Below are positions 8,834-16,614 of a stretch of DNA of 64,000 nucleotides, piece by piece. The notes beneath the pieces are model-generated. The model ran no database searches, had not been told where the DNA came from, and saw nothing but the letters and a program-made list of their open reading frames with translations. A program made the position numbers and the translations under genes. The stretch's first letter is position 1. The number at the start of each line of letters is the position of its first letter. The stretch is from Aquipuribacter hungaricus (lineage in GTDB: Bacteria > Actinomycetota > Actinomycetes > Actinomycetales > JBBAYJ01): NCBI RefSeq assembly GCF_042663885.1, contig NZ_JBHSXV010000001.1; one strand, written 5' to 3'.

Positions 8834-11701
8834 CTACGCGGTGCCCCCGGCGGCGGTCGCCTTCGGCGCCGTCGTCTTCGTGGCAGCCGTCGTCGTCTTC
8901 GCAGCCGTCGACGCCTTCGTGGCCGTCGTCTTCTTCGCCGTCGTCTTCTTCGCCGTCGTCTTCTTCGCGGCTGTCGTCTTCTTGGCCGTCGTCTTCTTGG
9001 CGGCCGTCTTCTTCTTGGCCGGGCCGGCCGCGCGGCGGTCGGCGAGCAGCTCGACGGCCCGCTCGAAGGTGATCGACTCGGTCGAGTCCGCCCCGCGCAG
9101 GGTCGCGTTGGTCTCGCCGTCGGAGACGTAGTCCCCGTAGCGGCCCGACCGGACGGTGATCGGCTTCTCGCTGACCGGGTCGACCCCGAGCTCCTTGAGG
9201 GGAGCCGGCGCGGCACGCCCGCCCCGGCCCCGCTTGGGCTCGGCGTACACCGCCAGCGCCTCCTCCAGGGTGACGGTGAACAGCTGCTCCTCGCTGGTGA
9301 GCGAGCGGGAGTCCGTCCCCTTCTTGAGGTAGGGCCCGTAGCGGCCGTTCTGCGCGGTGATCTCCTCCTCCGTCGCCGGGTCCACGCCGACGACGCGGGG
9401 CAGCGACAGCAGCCGGAGGGCGTCGTCGAGGGTGACCGTGTCCACGGTCATGGACGAGAACAGGCTGGCGATCCGGGGCTTGGCCTTGGTGTCCTCGGGG
9501 AGGATCTCGGCGACGAACGGCCCGAACCGGCCGGTCTTGACGATGATGTCGTGGCCGGTGTCCGGGTCCTGGCCGAGCACGGTGTCGCCCTTGGCGGCGT
9601 CGGCGATGAGCTGTCGGGCCCGCTCGACCGTGAGCTCGTCGGGGGCGATGTCGTCGGGGACGGAGGCGCGGACCTCCTTGCCGTCGGCGGCGGCCGCGGC
9701 GTTCTCGTCCTGCAGGTACGGCCCGTACCGGCCCACCCGCAGGACCAGGCCCTCGCCGAGCTCGATGGTGCTCACGGCGCGGGCGTCGATGTCGCCGAGC
9801 TCCTCGGCCAGGCCCTTGAGGCCCTCGGCGAGGCCCGTCAGGCCCTGGCCGGCGCCACCGGGCAGCGGCGGGAGCCCCGCCCCCGCACCGGCCGTGCCGT
9901 CGCTGCCCGGCCCGCCCGCGCCGAAGTAGAAGCGCGCCAGCCAGTCCGAGCCGGCCACCTCGCCGGCGGCGACCCGGTCGAGGTCGGCCTCCATCTCGGC
10001 GGTGAACGTGTAGTCCACCAGCCGGGGGAAGTGCTCCTCGAGCAGGCGCGTGACGGCGAACGCGAGCCACTCCGGCACCAGGGCGCTGCCCTTGTGGCGG
10101 ACGTAGCCCCGGTCGATGATCGTGCCGATCGTCGCCGCGTACGTGGACGGGCGGCCGATGCCGCGCTCCTCCAGGGCCTTGACCAGGCTGGCCTCGGTGT
10201 AGCGGGCCGGCGGGCTGGTCCGGTGCTCGGCGGTGGCCAGGTCCTCCGCGTCGACCCGGCCGCCCTCCTCGAGCTTCGGCAGCCGGCTCTCGGCCTCGCC
10301 CTCGGCGGCCTCGTCGCGGTCGGCGTCGCGGCCCTCCTCGTAGGCGGCGAGGAACCCGCGCGAGGTGATGACCGTGCCGGAGGCCGACAGCTCGACGGTC
10401 CGGCCGTCGTCGGCGGTCGCGCCGATCCGGACGCTCGCGGTGGTGCCGCGGGCGTCGGCCATCTGCGAGGCGACGGTGCGCTGCCAGATGAGCTCGTAGA
10501 GCCGGAACTCCTCGCCCCGCAGCGCGCCGGCCACCTGGGCGGGCGTGCGGAAGGAGTCGCCCGCGGGACGGACGGCCTCGTGGGCCTCCTGCGCGTTCTT
10601 GGCCTTGCCGGTGTAGACGCGGGGGCTGGGCGGCACGGCGTCGGCGCCGTAGAGGTCGCGCGCCTGGCGGCGGGCCGCGTCGACGGCCTGCGAGGACAGC
10701 GCGGTGGAGTCGGTGCGCATGTACGTGATGTAGCCGGCCTCGTACAGCGACTGCGCGACCCGCATCGCCTGCTTGCTGCTCAGGCGGAGCTTGCGGGAGG
10801 CCTCCTGCTGCAGCGTCGACGTGGTGAACGGCGCGGCGGGCTTGCGCGTGTAGGGCTTCTCCTCGACGCGGCTGACGGTGAAGTCCGCCCCCTCGAGGGC
10901 CCCGACGAGGCCGCGGGCCGCGGCGGTGTCGAGCACCGTGACGCCGGCGGTCTTCAGCTGCCCCAGGTCGTCGAAGTCGCGGCCGGTCGCCACGCGGGCG
11001 CCGTCCAGGCTGGTGAGCCGGGCGCTGAAACGCTGCCGGTCACCGGGCGCGGACAGGGTGGCGGAGACGCTGGCGTAGTCGGCGGCACGGAAGGCCATCC
11101 GCTCGCGCTCGCGCTGGACGACCAGCCGCGTCGCGACGGACTGCACCCGGCCGGCGGACAGGCCCTGGCGGACCTTGCGCCACAGCACCGGGGAGACCTC
11201 GTAGCCGTAGAGCCGGTCGAGGATGCGCCGGGTCTCCTGGGCGTCGACGAGCGCGACATCGATGTCGCGCGTCGCGGACAGCGCCCGGGTGATGGCCTCG
11301 CGGGTGATCTCGTGGAAGACCATCCGCTTGACCGGCACCTTGGGCTGGAGCTCCTCGAGCAGGTGCCACGCGATGGCCTCGCCCTCGCGGTCCTCGTCCG
11401 TGGCGAGGATGAGCTCGTCGACGCCCTTGAGGGCGCGCTTCAGCTCGGTGACCTTCTTCTTCTTGTCCGCGTCCACCACGTAGTACGGCTCGAAGCCGTG
11501 CTCGACGTCGACGGCGAACTTGCCGAAGGGGCCCTTCTTCATGTCGGCGGGCAGCTCGGAGGGCTGCGGGAGGTCGCGGATGTGCCCGACCGAGGCCTCG
11601 ACGACGTAGCCGTCGCCGAGGTAGCCGCCGATCGTCTTCGCCTTGGCCGGCGACTCGACGATGACGAGTGCCCGTGCTCCGGGTGCTGCAGTGCCAGCCA
11701 C
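8834..11701 (-). CDS. topA: DNA topoisomerase I (type IA)
   Basis: Relaxes negative supercoils by single-strand passage. The 955-residue protein opens with the TOPRIM domain (ALVIVESPAKAKTIGGYLG; acidic ATDEDREGEAIAWHL near residue 105), and the catalytic tyrosine is Tyr327 in YITYMRTDS. Four C-terminal repeat domains of the actinobacterial type (GRYGPYL-like motifs) replace zinc fingers. The last ~60 residues are a Lys/Ala/Thr tail (AKKTTAKKTT repeats), which binds DNA in actinobacterial enzymes. I chose the GTG at 11701 because GAGAGGA lies just upstream and the TOPRIM domain starts ten residues later; a longer form from 11848 would add a Cys/Arg-rich stretch with no homology. It is monocistronic, 73 bp ahead of tmk. 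Confidence 0.96.
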   Translation of the reverse strand: MAGTAAPGARALVIVESPAKAKTIGGYLGDGYVVEASVGHIRDLPQPSELPADMKKGPFGKFAVDVEHGFEPYYVVDADKKKKVTELKRALKGVDELILATDEDREGEAIAWHLLEELQPKVPVKRMVFHEITREAITRALSATRDIDVALVDAQETRRILDRLYGYEVSPVLWRKVRQGLSAGRVQSVATRLVVQRERERMAFRAADYASVSATLSAPGDRQRFSARLTSLDGARVATGRDFDDLGQLKTAGVTVLDTAAARGLVGALEGADFTVSRVEEKPYTRKPAAPFTTSTLQQEASRKLRLSSKQAMRVAQSLYEAGYITYMRTDSTALSSQAVDAARRQARDLYGADAVPPSPRVYTGKAKNAQEAHEAVRPAGDSFRTPAQVAGALRGEEFRLYELIWQRTVASQMADARGTTASVRIGATADDGRTVELSASGTVITSRGFLAAYEEGRDADRDEAAEGEAESRLPKLEEGGRVDAEDLATAEHRTSPPARYTEASLVKALEERGIGRPSTYAATIGTIIDRGYVRHKGSALVPEWLAFAVTRLLEEHFPRLVDYTFTAEMEADLDRVAAGEVAGSDWLARFYFGAGGPGSDGTAGAGAGLPPLPGGAGQGLTGLAEGLKGLAEELGDIDARAVSTIELGEGLVLRVGRYGPYLQDENAAAAADGKEVRASVPDDIAPDELTVERARQLIADAAKGDTVLGQDPDTGHDIIVKTGRFGPFVAEILPEDTKAKPRIASLFSSMTVDTVTLDDALRLLSLPRVVGVDPATEEEITAQNGRYGPYLKKGTDSRSLTSEEQLFTVTLEEALAVYAEPKRGRGGRAAPAPLKELGVDPVSEKPITVRSGRYGDYVSDGETNATLRGADSTESITFERAVELLADRRAAGPAKKKTAAKKTTAKKTTAAKKTTAKKTTAKKTTATKASTAAKTTTAATKTTAPKATAAGGTA
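8850..9025 (-). repeat. Low-complexity lysine-tail repeat of topA
   Basis: Degenerate 12-15 bp units of the type gtcgtcttcttcgcc encode the AKKTTAKK tail. It is a coding microsatellite, not a CRISPR: units are contiguous, without spacers. Confidence 0.7.
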
Positions 11702-11876
11702 GTGGTGCGTCCTCTCCCGCGGGCGGAGCTCGCCCGACGGCGGACACGGTAGCCCCACGGCGCCGCGGCAGCGGGCCGGGCGGCACACGGGGTCGGCGCA
11801 CGGGCACGGACGGTGAGACCGGCCACGCTCCTGCCGTCGTGCTGACATCCGCCGCAGCAGAGCGCATGCTTGACCG

Positions 11877-12227
11877 GTGGGGCTCGCGACGGCGCGGACG
11901 GTCCCGTCACCTCGCGAGCACGTCCCGTGGTGGCGGCGGCTGCTCCTGCGCGCCTTCCCGCCGCCCGTGGTCCCCGTCGGGCCGCCGCTGCACCGCCTGG
12001 CGGCCGACCTGCACCGCCTGGAGTCCGAGGCCGAGCGTCTGCTGGGCGACCCGTCGGTGCTCGCCCGCGGCCAGCGGCTCCTGGCCGTCCGGATGGCCTA
12101 CGACCTGGTCATGCTCGACGCGGCCCGCGCGCTGGAGGTGCCGGTCCCCCACGACCGGGCCCCGTTCACCAGCCACGAACGGTTCATGGTCAGCGTCGGG
12201 CTGACGGCGGCCGGCCTGCGCTGGTGA
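11877..12227 (+). CDS. Conserved-looking small protein of unknown function
   Basis: I do not recognise the family. The 116 residues are mostly helical: a basic, Trp-containing N-terminus (EHVPWWRRLLLRAFPPP) that could lie on the membrane, then helices HRLAADLHRLESEAERLLG and GQRLLAVRMAYDLVMLDAARAL, and a C-terminal FMVSVGLTAAGLRW. No transmembrane helix, cysteine pair or catalytic motif is evident. The GTG start has CATGCT six bases upstream, a weak -10 match in the position used by leaderless genes here. Codon use and strand isolation between topA and the TetR gene suggest a real gene. Confidence 0.6.
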   Translation: MGLATARTVPSPREHVPWWRRLLLRAFPPPVVPVGPPLHRLAADLHRLESEAERLLGDPSVLARGQRLLAVRMAYDLVMLDAARALEVPVPHDRAPFTSHERFMVSVGLTAAGLRW

Positions 12228-12269
12228 CCCTGCAGCGCTGACGCGGCTGCGGTGGTGCTGCCGCGGTGG

Positions 12270-12956
12270 CTACCCGGCGGGCCGCACCAGGTCCGCCGCC
12301 AGGTCGTCCAGCTGGCGCCGCACGAAGTCCGTGGCGTCCTCGCCGAACGCCCAGCGCAGGTGCCCGGACACCTCCACCGACACGATCCCCAGCATCCGGT
12401 GCCAGCCGACGACGTAGGGGTACAGCTCCCCCGGTTGCATGGCGAGGCCGGTGTGGCGGGCGGTCTGGGCGAGGTCGTCACGGACGCGAGCCGGCAGCGA
12501 GGCGTCCTCCACCGTGCGGAGCCGGCCGGCCCGGAGCAGGTCGACGAAGAGCGCGCCGAACAGGCCGCCGAAGCGCTGCATCGCCGCGGACGTGGGCCCG
12601 TCCTCGGGGGCGGCGTACCGGGCGACCGGCGTGCCGTAGACCAGGCCGAACTCCGGTGGGTGCTCCAGCGCCCAGGTGCGGAAGGCCCAGGTCGCCGTGC
12701 GCAGACGCTCCTCGACGTCGTCCGGCGCGCACCCCCGCAGCGCCGTGGCGCAGACCTGGGTGACCTCGTCGGTGCACGCGGCGATGAGGAGCGTCAGCAG
12801 GTCGTCGCGGCCGCTGACGTGGCGGTACAGCGCGGGGGCGGTGACGCCGAGGCGGCGGGCGACCTCGCGGACGACCACGGCGTCCGGACCGCCCTCGACG
12901 AGCAGGGCCCGGCTGGTGGCGACGAGCGCGTCGGTGCTCAGGGGCGGGCGGGCCAT
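12270..12956 (-). CDS. TetR/AcrR-family transcriptional regulator (WHG-type ligand domain)
   Basis: A 228-residue repressor-like protein. The N-terminal helix-turn-helix reads VREVARRLGVTAPALYRHVSGRDDLL (about residues 29-54). The remainder is the helical ligand domain with the tryptophan- and histidine-containing helix of the WHG subfamily (LYPYVVGWHRMLGIVSVEVSGHLRWAF). It is divergent from two membrane-protein genes, and the 102-bp gap holds two copies of a palindrome that covers both promoters, so it most likely represses itself and its neighbours until a ligand binds. The ATG start follows GGAGG. The ligand is unknown. Confidence 0.88.
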   Translation of the reverse strand: MARPPLSTDALVATSRALLVEGGPDAVVVREVARRLGVTAPALYRHVSGRDDLLTLLIAACTDEVTQVCATALRGCAPDDVEERLRTATWAFRTWALEHPPEFGLVYGTPVARYAAPEDGPTSAAMQRFGGLFGALFVDLLRAGRLRTVEDASLPARVRDDLAQTARHTGLAMQPGELYPYVVGWHRMLGIVSVEVSGHLRWAFGEDATDFVRRQLDDLAADLVRPAG

Positions 12957-12993
12957 AGGACGGGCCTCCGTCGAGGTCGGGGGACAGCAGGGG

Positions 12994-13022
12994 TTGTCGG
13001 TGAACGCTGTTCACCCTACCCT
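12994..13022 (+). promoter_or_regulatory. Promoter of the DUF2834 gene
   Basis: TTGTCG (12994-12999) and TACCCT (13017-13022) are 17 bases apart. The spacer is filled by operator copy 1. On the other strand TAGGGT (13018-13013) is a -10 candidate for the TetR gene, so the two promoters overlap back to back. Confidence 0.55.
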
Positions 13023-13040
13023 GCTGTTAACAGCGTTCAC
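13000..13040. promoter_or_regulatory. Double TetR operator (two 15-bp palindromes)
   Basis: Copy 1, GTGAACGCTGTTCAC (13000-13014), has GTGAAC/GTTCAC arms. Copy 2, GTTAACAGCGTTCAC (13026-13040), is the reverse complement of the same element with one change. Across the pair, twelve bases (GTGAACGCTGTT) form a perfect inverted repeat with a 17-base centre. Centres are 26 bp apart, on the same face of the helix to within half a turn. Two TetR dimers could bind and block both promoters. Confidence 0.8.
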
Positions 13041-13058
13041 TCAGCCTCGGGAGAAGCC

Positions 13059-13409
13059 ATGAGACTCGTCTACCTCGCCCTCGCCGTCCTCGGCGCGGCC
13101 GGCACGTGGTTCTTCAACGTGCGGTCGATGTCCGCCGGGGAGGACTACGTGGCCGGCTGGTTCGCCAGCGCCGCCTCGTCCTCCGCCGCCGTCGACGTCC
13201 TCGTCGTCGCCGTCGTCGCCTGCCTGTTCATGGTGCTCGAGGGTCGCCGCACCGGGATGTCCCGGTGGGTCTGGGCGCTCGTGCCGCTGAGCTTCGCGGT
13301 GGCGGTCGCCTTCACCTTCCCGCTGTTCCTCGCCTGGCGGGAGCAGCACCTGCGCCGCACGACGACGACGGCCCCCGGCACCCGGGCGCCGGAGGCGGTG
13401 CCGGCATGA
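13059..13409 (+). CDS. DUF2834 family membrane protein
   Basis: A 116-residue protein with three hydrophobic helices: LVYLALAVLGAAGTWFFNV, AAVDVLVVAVVACLFMVLEGRR and WVWALVPLSFAVAVAFTFPLFLAWRE. The closing FPLFLAWRE pattern and size match DUF2834, whose function is not known. ATG is preceded by GGGAGAAG. Its stop overlaps the next start as ATGA, so both membrane proteins are made together and both should answer to the divergent TetR repressor. Confidence 0.75.
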   Translation: MRLVYLALAVLGAAGTWFFNVRSMSAGEDYVAGWFASAASSSAAVDVLVVAVVACLFMVLEGRRTGMSRWVWALVPLSFAVAVAFTFPLFLAWREQHLRRTTTTAPGTRAPEAVPA

Positions 13410-14374
13410 CCGCGCGCCGGTTCGCCGCCGCGGCCTGGCAGGTCAGCCCCGCGCTGGTCGTCCTGCTCGCGGTCAACCTCGTGCTCGTCCCCGTGTCGGT
13501 CGTCATGGGCCTGGTCGACGGCACCGTCCTGGCCGGTGCGCCGGTGTGGGACAAGCCGCTGAAGTTCGCCCTGTCCTTCGTCGCCTTCGCCCCGGCCCTG
13601 CTGTGGGTGTACTCCCACGTCGAGCGCGGCCGGGTGCTGCGGGTGTGCCTGTCGCTCGTCGGCTGGTCGATGGTCGTGGAGGTCGCGGTCATCTCGCTGC
13701 AGGCGGCCCGCGGGACCTCCTCGCACTTCAACTTCGCGACGCCGCTGGACGGCGCCCTGTTCTCGCTCATGGGCGCGGGCGTCATGGTGTTCTCGGCGGT
13801 CGCGCTCGTGGCCGGGGTCGTCCTGGCCCGCCACCGGCTGCAGGGTCCGCTCGGCCTGGCCATGACGGTCGCGGTCCCGCTCATGACGGCGGGCGCGCTC
13901 AGCGGGTACGCCATGACGAGCCCGAGGCCCGGCCAGGTCGAGGCCGGGGGCGCGGTGCTGGGCGCCCACACGGTGGGTGCGGCCGACGGCGGGCCCGGCC
14001 TGCCGCTGCTGGGCTGGTCGACCGTGGCCGGCGACGCCCGGGTGCCGCACTTCGTCGGGCTGCACGCCCTGCAGGTGCTGCCCGCGGTGGCGCTGCTGCT
14101 GGTGTGGCTCGTCGGGCGCGGCGTCCTGCAGGTCGGCGAGCGCCGCCAGCGCCAGGTCGTGGCGCTCGCCTCGGCGGCCTACGGGGGGCTCATGGTCACG
14201 CTGTTCGTCCAGGCGCAGCGCGGGCAGCCCGTCGTGGACCCGGACCTGGTCACCCTGGCGCTGGCCGCCGTGCTCGTCGCCGCCCCCTCCGCCGCGGCCG
14301 TCGTGCTCGCGGTGAGCCGCCAGCCGGTCGGGCAGCCGACCGTCCCCGACCGGCTCAGGCCCGTCGGAGCCTGA
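13406..14374 (+). CDS. Polytopic membrane protein of unknown function
   Basis: 322 residues with about eight hydrophobic helices and short loops. A conserved-looking cytoplasmic motif VWDKPLKFALSFVAFAPALLW follows the first helix; charged or polar helix residues include HFNFATPLD, and SGYAMTSPRPGQ lies in a loop. I do not recognise an enzyme or transporter family. Translationally coupled to the DUF2834 protein (ATGA). The last 20 bases overlap the end of the opposing gene, so the two stop codons sit inside each other's genes. Under TetR control it could export or sense a hydrophobic compound, but that is only a guess from context. Confidence 0.65.
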   Translation: MTARRFAAAAWQVSPALVVLLAVNLVLVPVSVVMGLVDGTVLAGAPVWDKPLKFALSFVAFAPALLWVYSHVERGRVLRVCLSLVGWSMVVEVAVISLQAARGTSSHFNFATPLDGALFSLMGAGVMVFSAVALVAGVVLARHRLQGPLGLAMTVAVPLMTAGALSGYAMTSPRPGQVEAGGAVLGAHTVGAADGGPGLPLLGWSTVAGDARVPHFVGLHALQVLPAVALLLVWLVGRGVLQVGERRQRQVVALASAAYGGLMVTLFVQAQRGQPVVDPDLVTLALAAVLVAAPSAAAVVLAVSRQPVGQPTVPDRLRPVGA

Positions 14375-14921
14375 AGAGGAACGGCACGCGGTCGCCCCGG
14401 CGGTCCATGAGCCCGAGCAGCTCCTCCTCGCCGGCCGTGCCCCCGACCCGGCGGAAGGCGTCGACCACGGGCAGGTGGTCGTAGACCATGGCGGCACCGA
14501 CCACCCCACGGACCTCGGTCTCGCGCACCCGTGCCCGCGGCCGGCGGGTGGCCAGCAGCGGGTGGGCCACCGCGACGACCCGGCCGAGAGCGGCGGAGCG
14601 GGGGGCCCAGCCGCGGGCCGCCACGGCGAGCGGCAGCAGCCGGGGGTCCAGGGCCCGGACGGTCCCGTCGCGGCCGGCGAACAGCAGCGGGTCGACGTCC
14701 TCGGTCGAGCGGAACTCCTTGCCCCACCACCGGTAGGCCTCGAGCAGGCCGTCCATCGGGTGGCCCGTCGGGACCTCGCTCCCCCGCCACCGGCCGAGGA
14801 GGTCCTGCGGCATGACGGCGGCACCGGCGTCGAAGGCCTCGAGCGCCGCGACGAGCCGGGGGTCCGCCGGGCCGCCCTCGCCGTCGTCCGGGCCCGCCGG
14901 CCGCGCGGGGCCGGTCGTCAC
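14355..14921 (-). CDS. GXWXG and DUF4334 domain protein
   Basis: A 188-residue soluble protein. The first half carries the GXWXG domain (LLGRWRGSEVPTGHP, then WWGKEFRSTEDVDPLLF); the second half is DUF4334 (VVGAAMVYDHLPVVDAFRRVGG ... LLGLMDRRG ... FLFRL). Proteins of this pairing are small beta-rich enzymes or binding proteins with no settled function. Start GTG overlaps the methyltransferase stop (GTGA), so it is co-translated with it. The convergent membrane-protein gene overlaps its tail by 20 bases. Domain match is by eye, from remembered consensus. Confidence 0.7.
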   Translation of the reverse strand: MTTGPARPAGPDDGEGGPADPRLVAALEAFDAGAAVMPQDLLGRWRGSEVPTGHPMDGLLEAYRWWGKEFRSTEDVDPLLFAGRDGTVRALDPRLLPLAVAARGWAPRSAALGRVVAVAHPLLATRRPRARVRETEVRGVVGAAMVYDHLPVVDAFRRVGGTAGEEELLGLMDRRGDRVPFLFRLRRA

Positions 14922-16537
14922 GGCAGCACCAGCAGGCCCTCGGCGACGAGCTCGCGCACGGCCGGCAGCAGGCGGGCGCGCAGGTCGGCCTCGGGCTCCT
15001 CGAGCAGCTGGGCGAGCGCACCGACGACCTGGCCGACGCTGAGCTCGCCGTCGCAGGCGCCGACGAGCCCGGCCAGGGCGGTCGAGGCCTCGACGACCCG
15101 GCCGCGCCGGCGGGTGTCGACCAGGTGCACGGTGCGCGGGTCGACGGCCCCGGGGTCCAGGTCGCGCCGCTCGAGGACGCCCGGGGCCACGACGGGCCTG
15201 GTGGGCAGCAGGGCCGCCAGGTCGGCGTGGGCGCCCACCCGGCCGAGGGCGTCGTGGCCGGTGAGGCCGGCGGCGAGGACGTCGCGCCAGGCCCCCGGCA
15301 CGCGGCCGTGCTCCTCGTCCAGGCGCCGCAGCGGGGGCGTCGAGGGGTCTGCCCGGCGGCGGCGCAGGGTGACGATCCCGAAGCCGACAGCCTCGACGTC
15401 CCGCGCCTGGAAGTCCTCCAGCCAGGCGGAGTACCAGGCGTCGGCCTCCTCGCGCCCGGGCCGGCCGCCGTCGCTGATCCACGCCTCGGCGTACAACGCA
15501 GGGTCGGCGAGCTCGCGCTGGACCACCCAGACGTCGAGCACGTCGTCGCTCACCTGCGCCAGGGAGACCGCCGCGTCGTGCACCCAGCCGTCCAGGCGGG
15601 CGCGCCAGCCCTGGTCGGAGCGGTCCTCCCAGTTGCCGAGGAACTGGGCGAGCCCGCCCTCGGCGAGGTGGTGCGGCGCGCGCAGCAGCATCTGCCGGAC
15701 GACGTCGTCGCCGGCCATACCCGCGTCGCGGTAGGTGTACGTGGGCACGTCGTCGCGCCGGGGCGTGACGACGAACGGCAGGTTGGCCACCACCCGGTCG
15801 AAGCGCTCGCCGGGGACCGGGTCCAGCAGGCTGCCCTCGCGGACGTCGAGCTGCAGGCCGTTGAGCGCGGCGGTGACCCGGGCGAAGCTGCAGGCGCGCG
15901 CCGAGACGTCGGTGGCGACGACCTGCGCGCCGGTGCGGAGCAGGTGGAGCGACTGCACGCCCGACCCGGCGCCGACGTCCAGGCAGCGCTGCCCCCGCAG
16001 CGGCGGGACCACGGCCTCGACCAGCGTCGTGCTCGCGGCGCCGACCCCCAGGACGTGGTCGGTCGGCAGCACGCCGCCGCCGTGGGCGAGCTCGCCGAGG
16101 TCCGCGCACACCCACCAGCCCTGCTCGCCCAGGTCGTCGTCGACCGCGTGCGGCTGGAGGTCGACGAGCGCCCGCACCCGGCCGTCGCCGGCGTCGGCGA
16201 GGAAGCCGGTCGCCACCGCCCGCGGCACCCCGAGGGCCGGCAGCGCGGCCTCGGCGGCGGAGACCGGTACCGCGTCGCCCAGGGTGAACAGGCGGACGAG
16301 CACGCCGACCGGGTCCTCGCCCTGGCCGAGCACCCGGCGGGCGGGGACGGCCTGGTCGCGCGACAGCGCCCGGGAGGCGACGTCGCCGAGCCGCTCGGTG
16401 ACCCCGTCGACGGTGTAGCCGGCCGCGGTGAGGTCCTGCCGCAGCAGGGCCAGGTCGGGGGTGACAGCGGGGGGCGGCGGCTGGGTCGAGGGATGAGCGG
16501 ACATGGATCCCTGCGGGGCCGGGGGGAGGTCGGGCAC
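14918..16537 (-). CDS. Class I SAM-dependent methyltransferase (actinobacterial DUF7059/DUF7782-type)
   Basis: A 539-residue protein. A helical N-terminal domain (~residues 25-180) precedes a Rossmann methyltransferase: motif I CLDVGAGSGVQSLHLL, and motif IV VVANLPFVV, an NPPF-like tetrapeptide (here NLPF) typical of N-methyltransferases acting on Gln, Asn or adenine. A C-terminal ~150-residue winged-helix-like region ends the protein. The target is unknown; a role on a translation or ribosomal protein is possible by analogy with HemK-like enzymes. Two starts are possible: GTG at 16537, which has TACCGT six bases upstream, and ATG at 16504 with a GCAGGGA Shine-Dalgarno. I prefer 16537 because the -10 spacing matches other leaderless genes here. 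Confidence 0.82.
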   Translation of the reverse strand: MPDLPPAPQGSMSAHPSTQPPPPAVTPDLALLRQDLTAAGYTVDGVTERLGDVASRALSRDQAVPARRVLGQGEDPVGVLVRLFTLGDAVPVSAAEAALPALGVPRAVATGFLADAGDGRVRALVDLQPHAVDDDLGEQGWWVCADLGELAHGGGVLPTDHVLGVGAASTTLVEAVVPPLRGQRCLDVGAGSGVQSLHLLRTGAQVVATDVSARACSFARVTAALNGLQLDVREGSLLDPVPGERFDRVVANLPFVVTPRRDDVPTYTYRDAGMAGDDVVRQMLLRAPHHLAEGGLAQFLGNWEDRSDQGWRARLDGWVHDAAVSLAQVSDDVLDVWVVQRELADPALYAEAWISDGGRPGREEADAWYSAWLEDFQARDVEAVGFGIVTLRRRRADPSTPPLRRLDEEHGRVPGAWRDVLAAGLTGHDALGRVGAHADLAALLPTRPVVAPGVLERRDLDPGAVDPRTVHLVDTRRRGRVVEASTALAGLVGACDGELSVGQVVGALAQLLEEPEADLRARLLPAVRELVAEGLLVLP

Positions 16538-16614
16538 GCGGCCACGGTAACGAGCGACCGACCGTCTGCGGAGAGCCGCCAGCCCGTCACGACCCGTAGC
16601 CAGGCGACGTCGTC

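Noticed and set aside
8850..9025. Repeated units at the topA 3' end as a possible CRISPR array
   Set aside because: Units are contiguous, vary by codon and encode the lysine tail; there are no unique spacers and no cas genes anywhere in the window.
12228..12269. Possible hairpin between the 116-residue protein gene and the TetR gene
   Set aside because: Only six base pairs with a long loop (CGCGGC/GCCGCG), expected by chance at this GC content.
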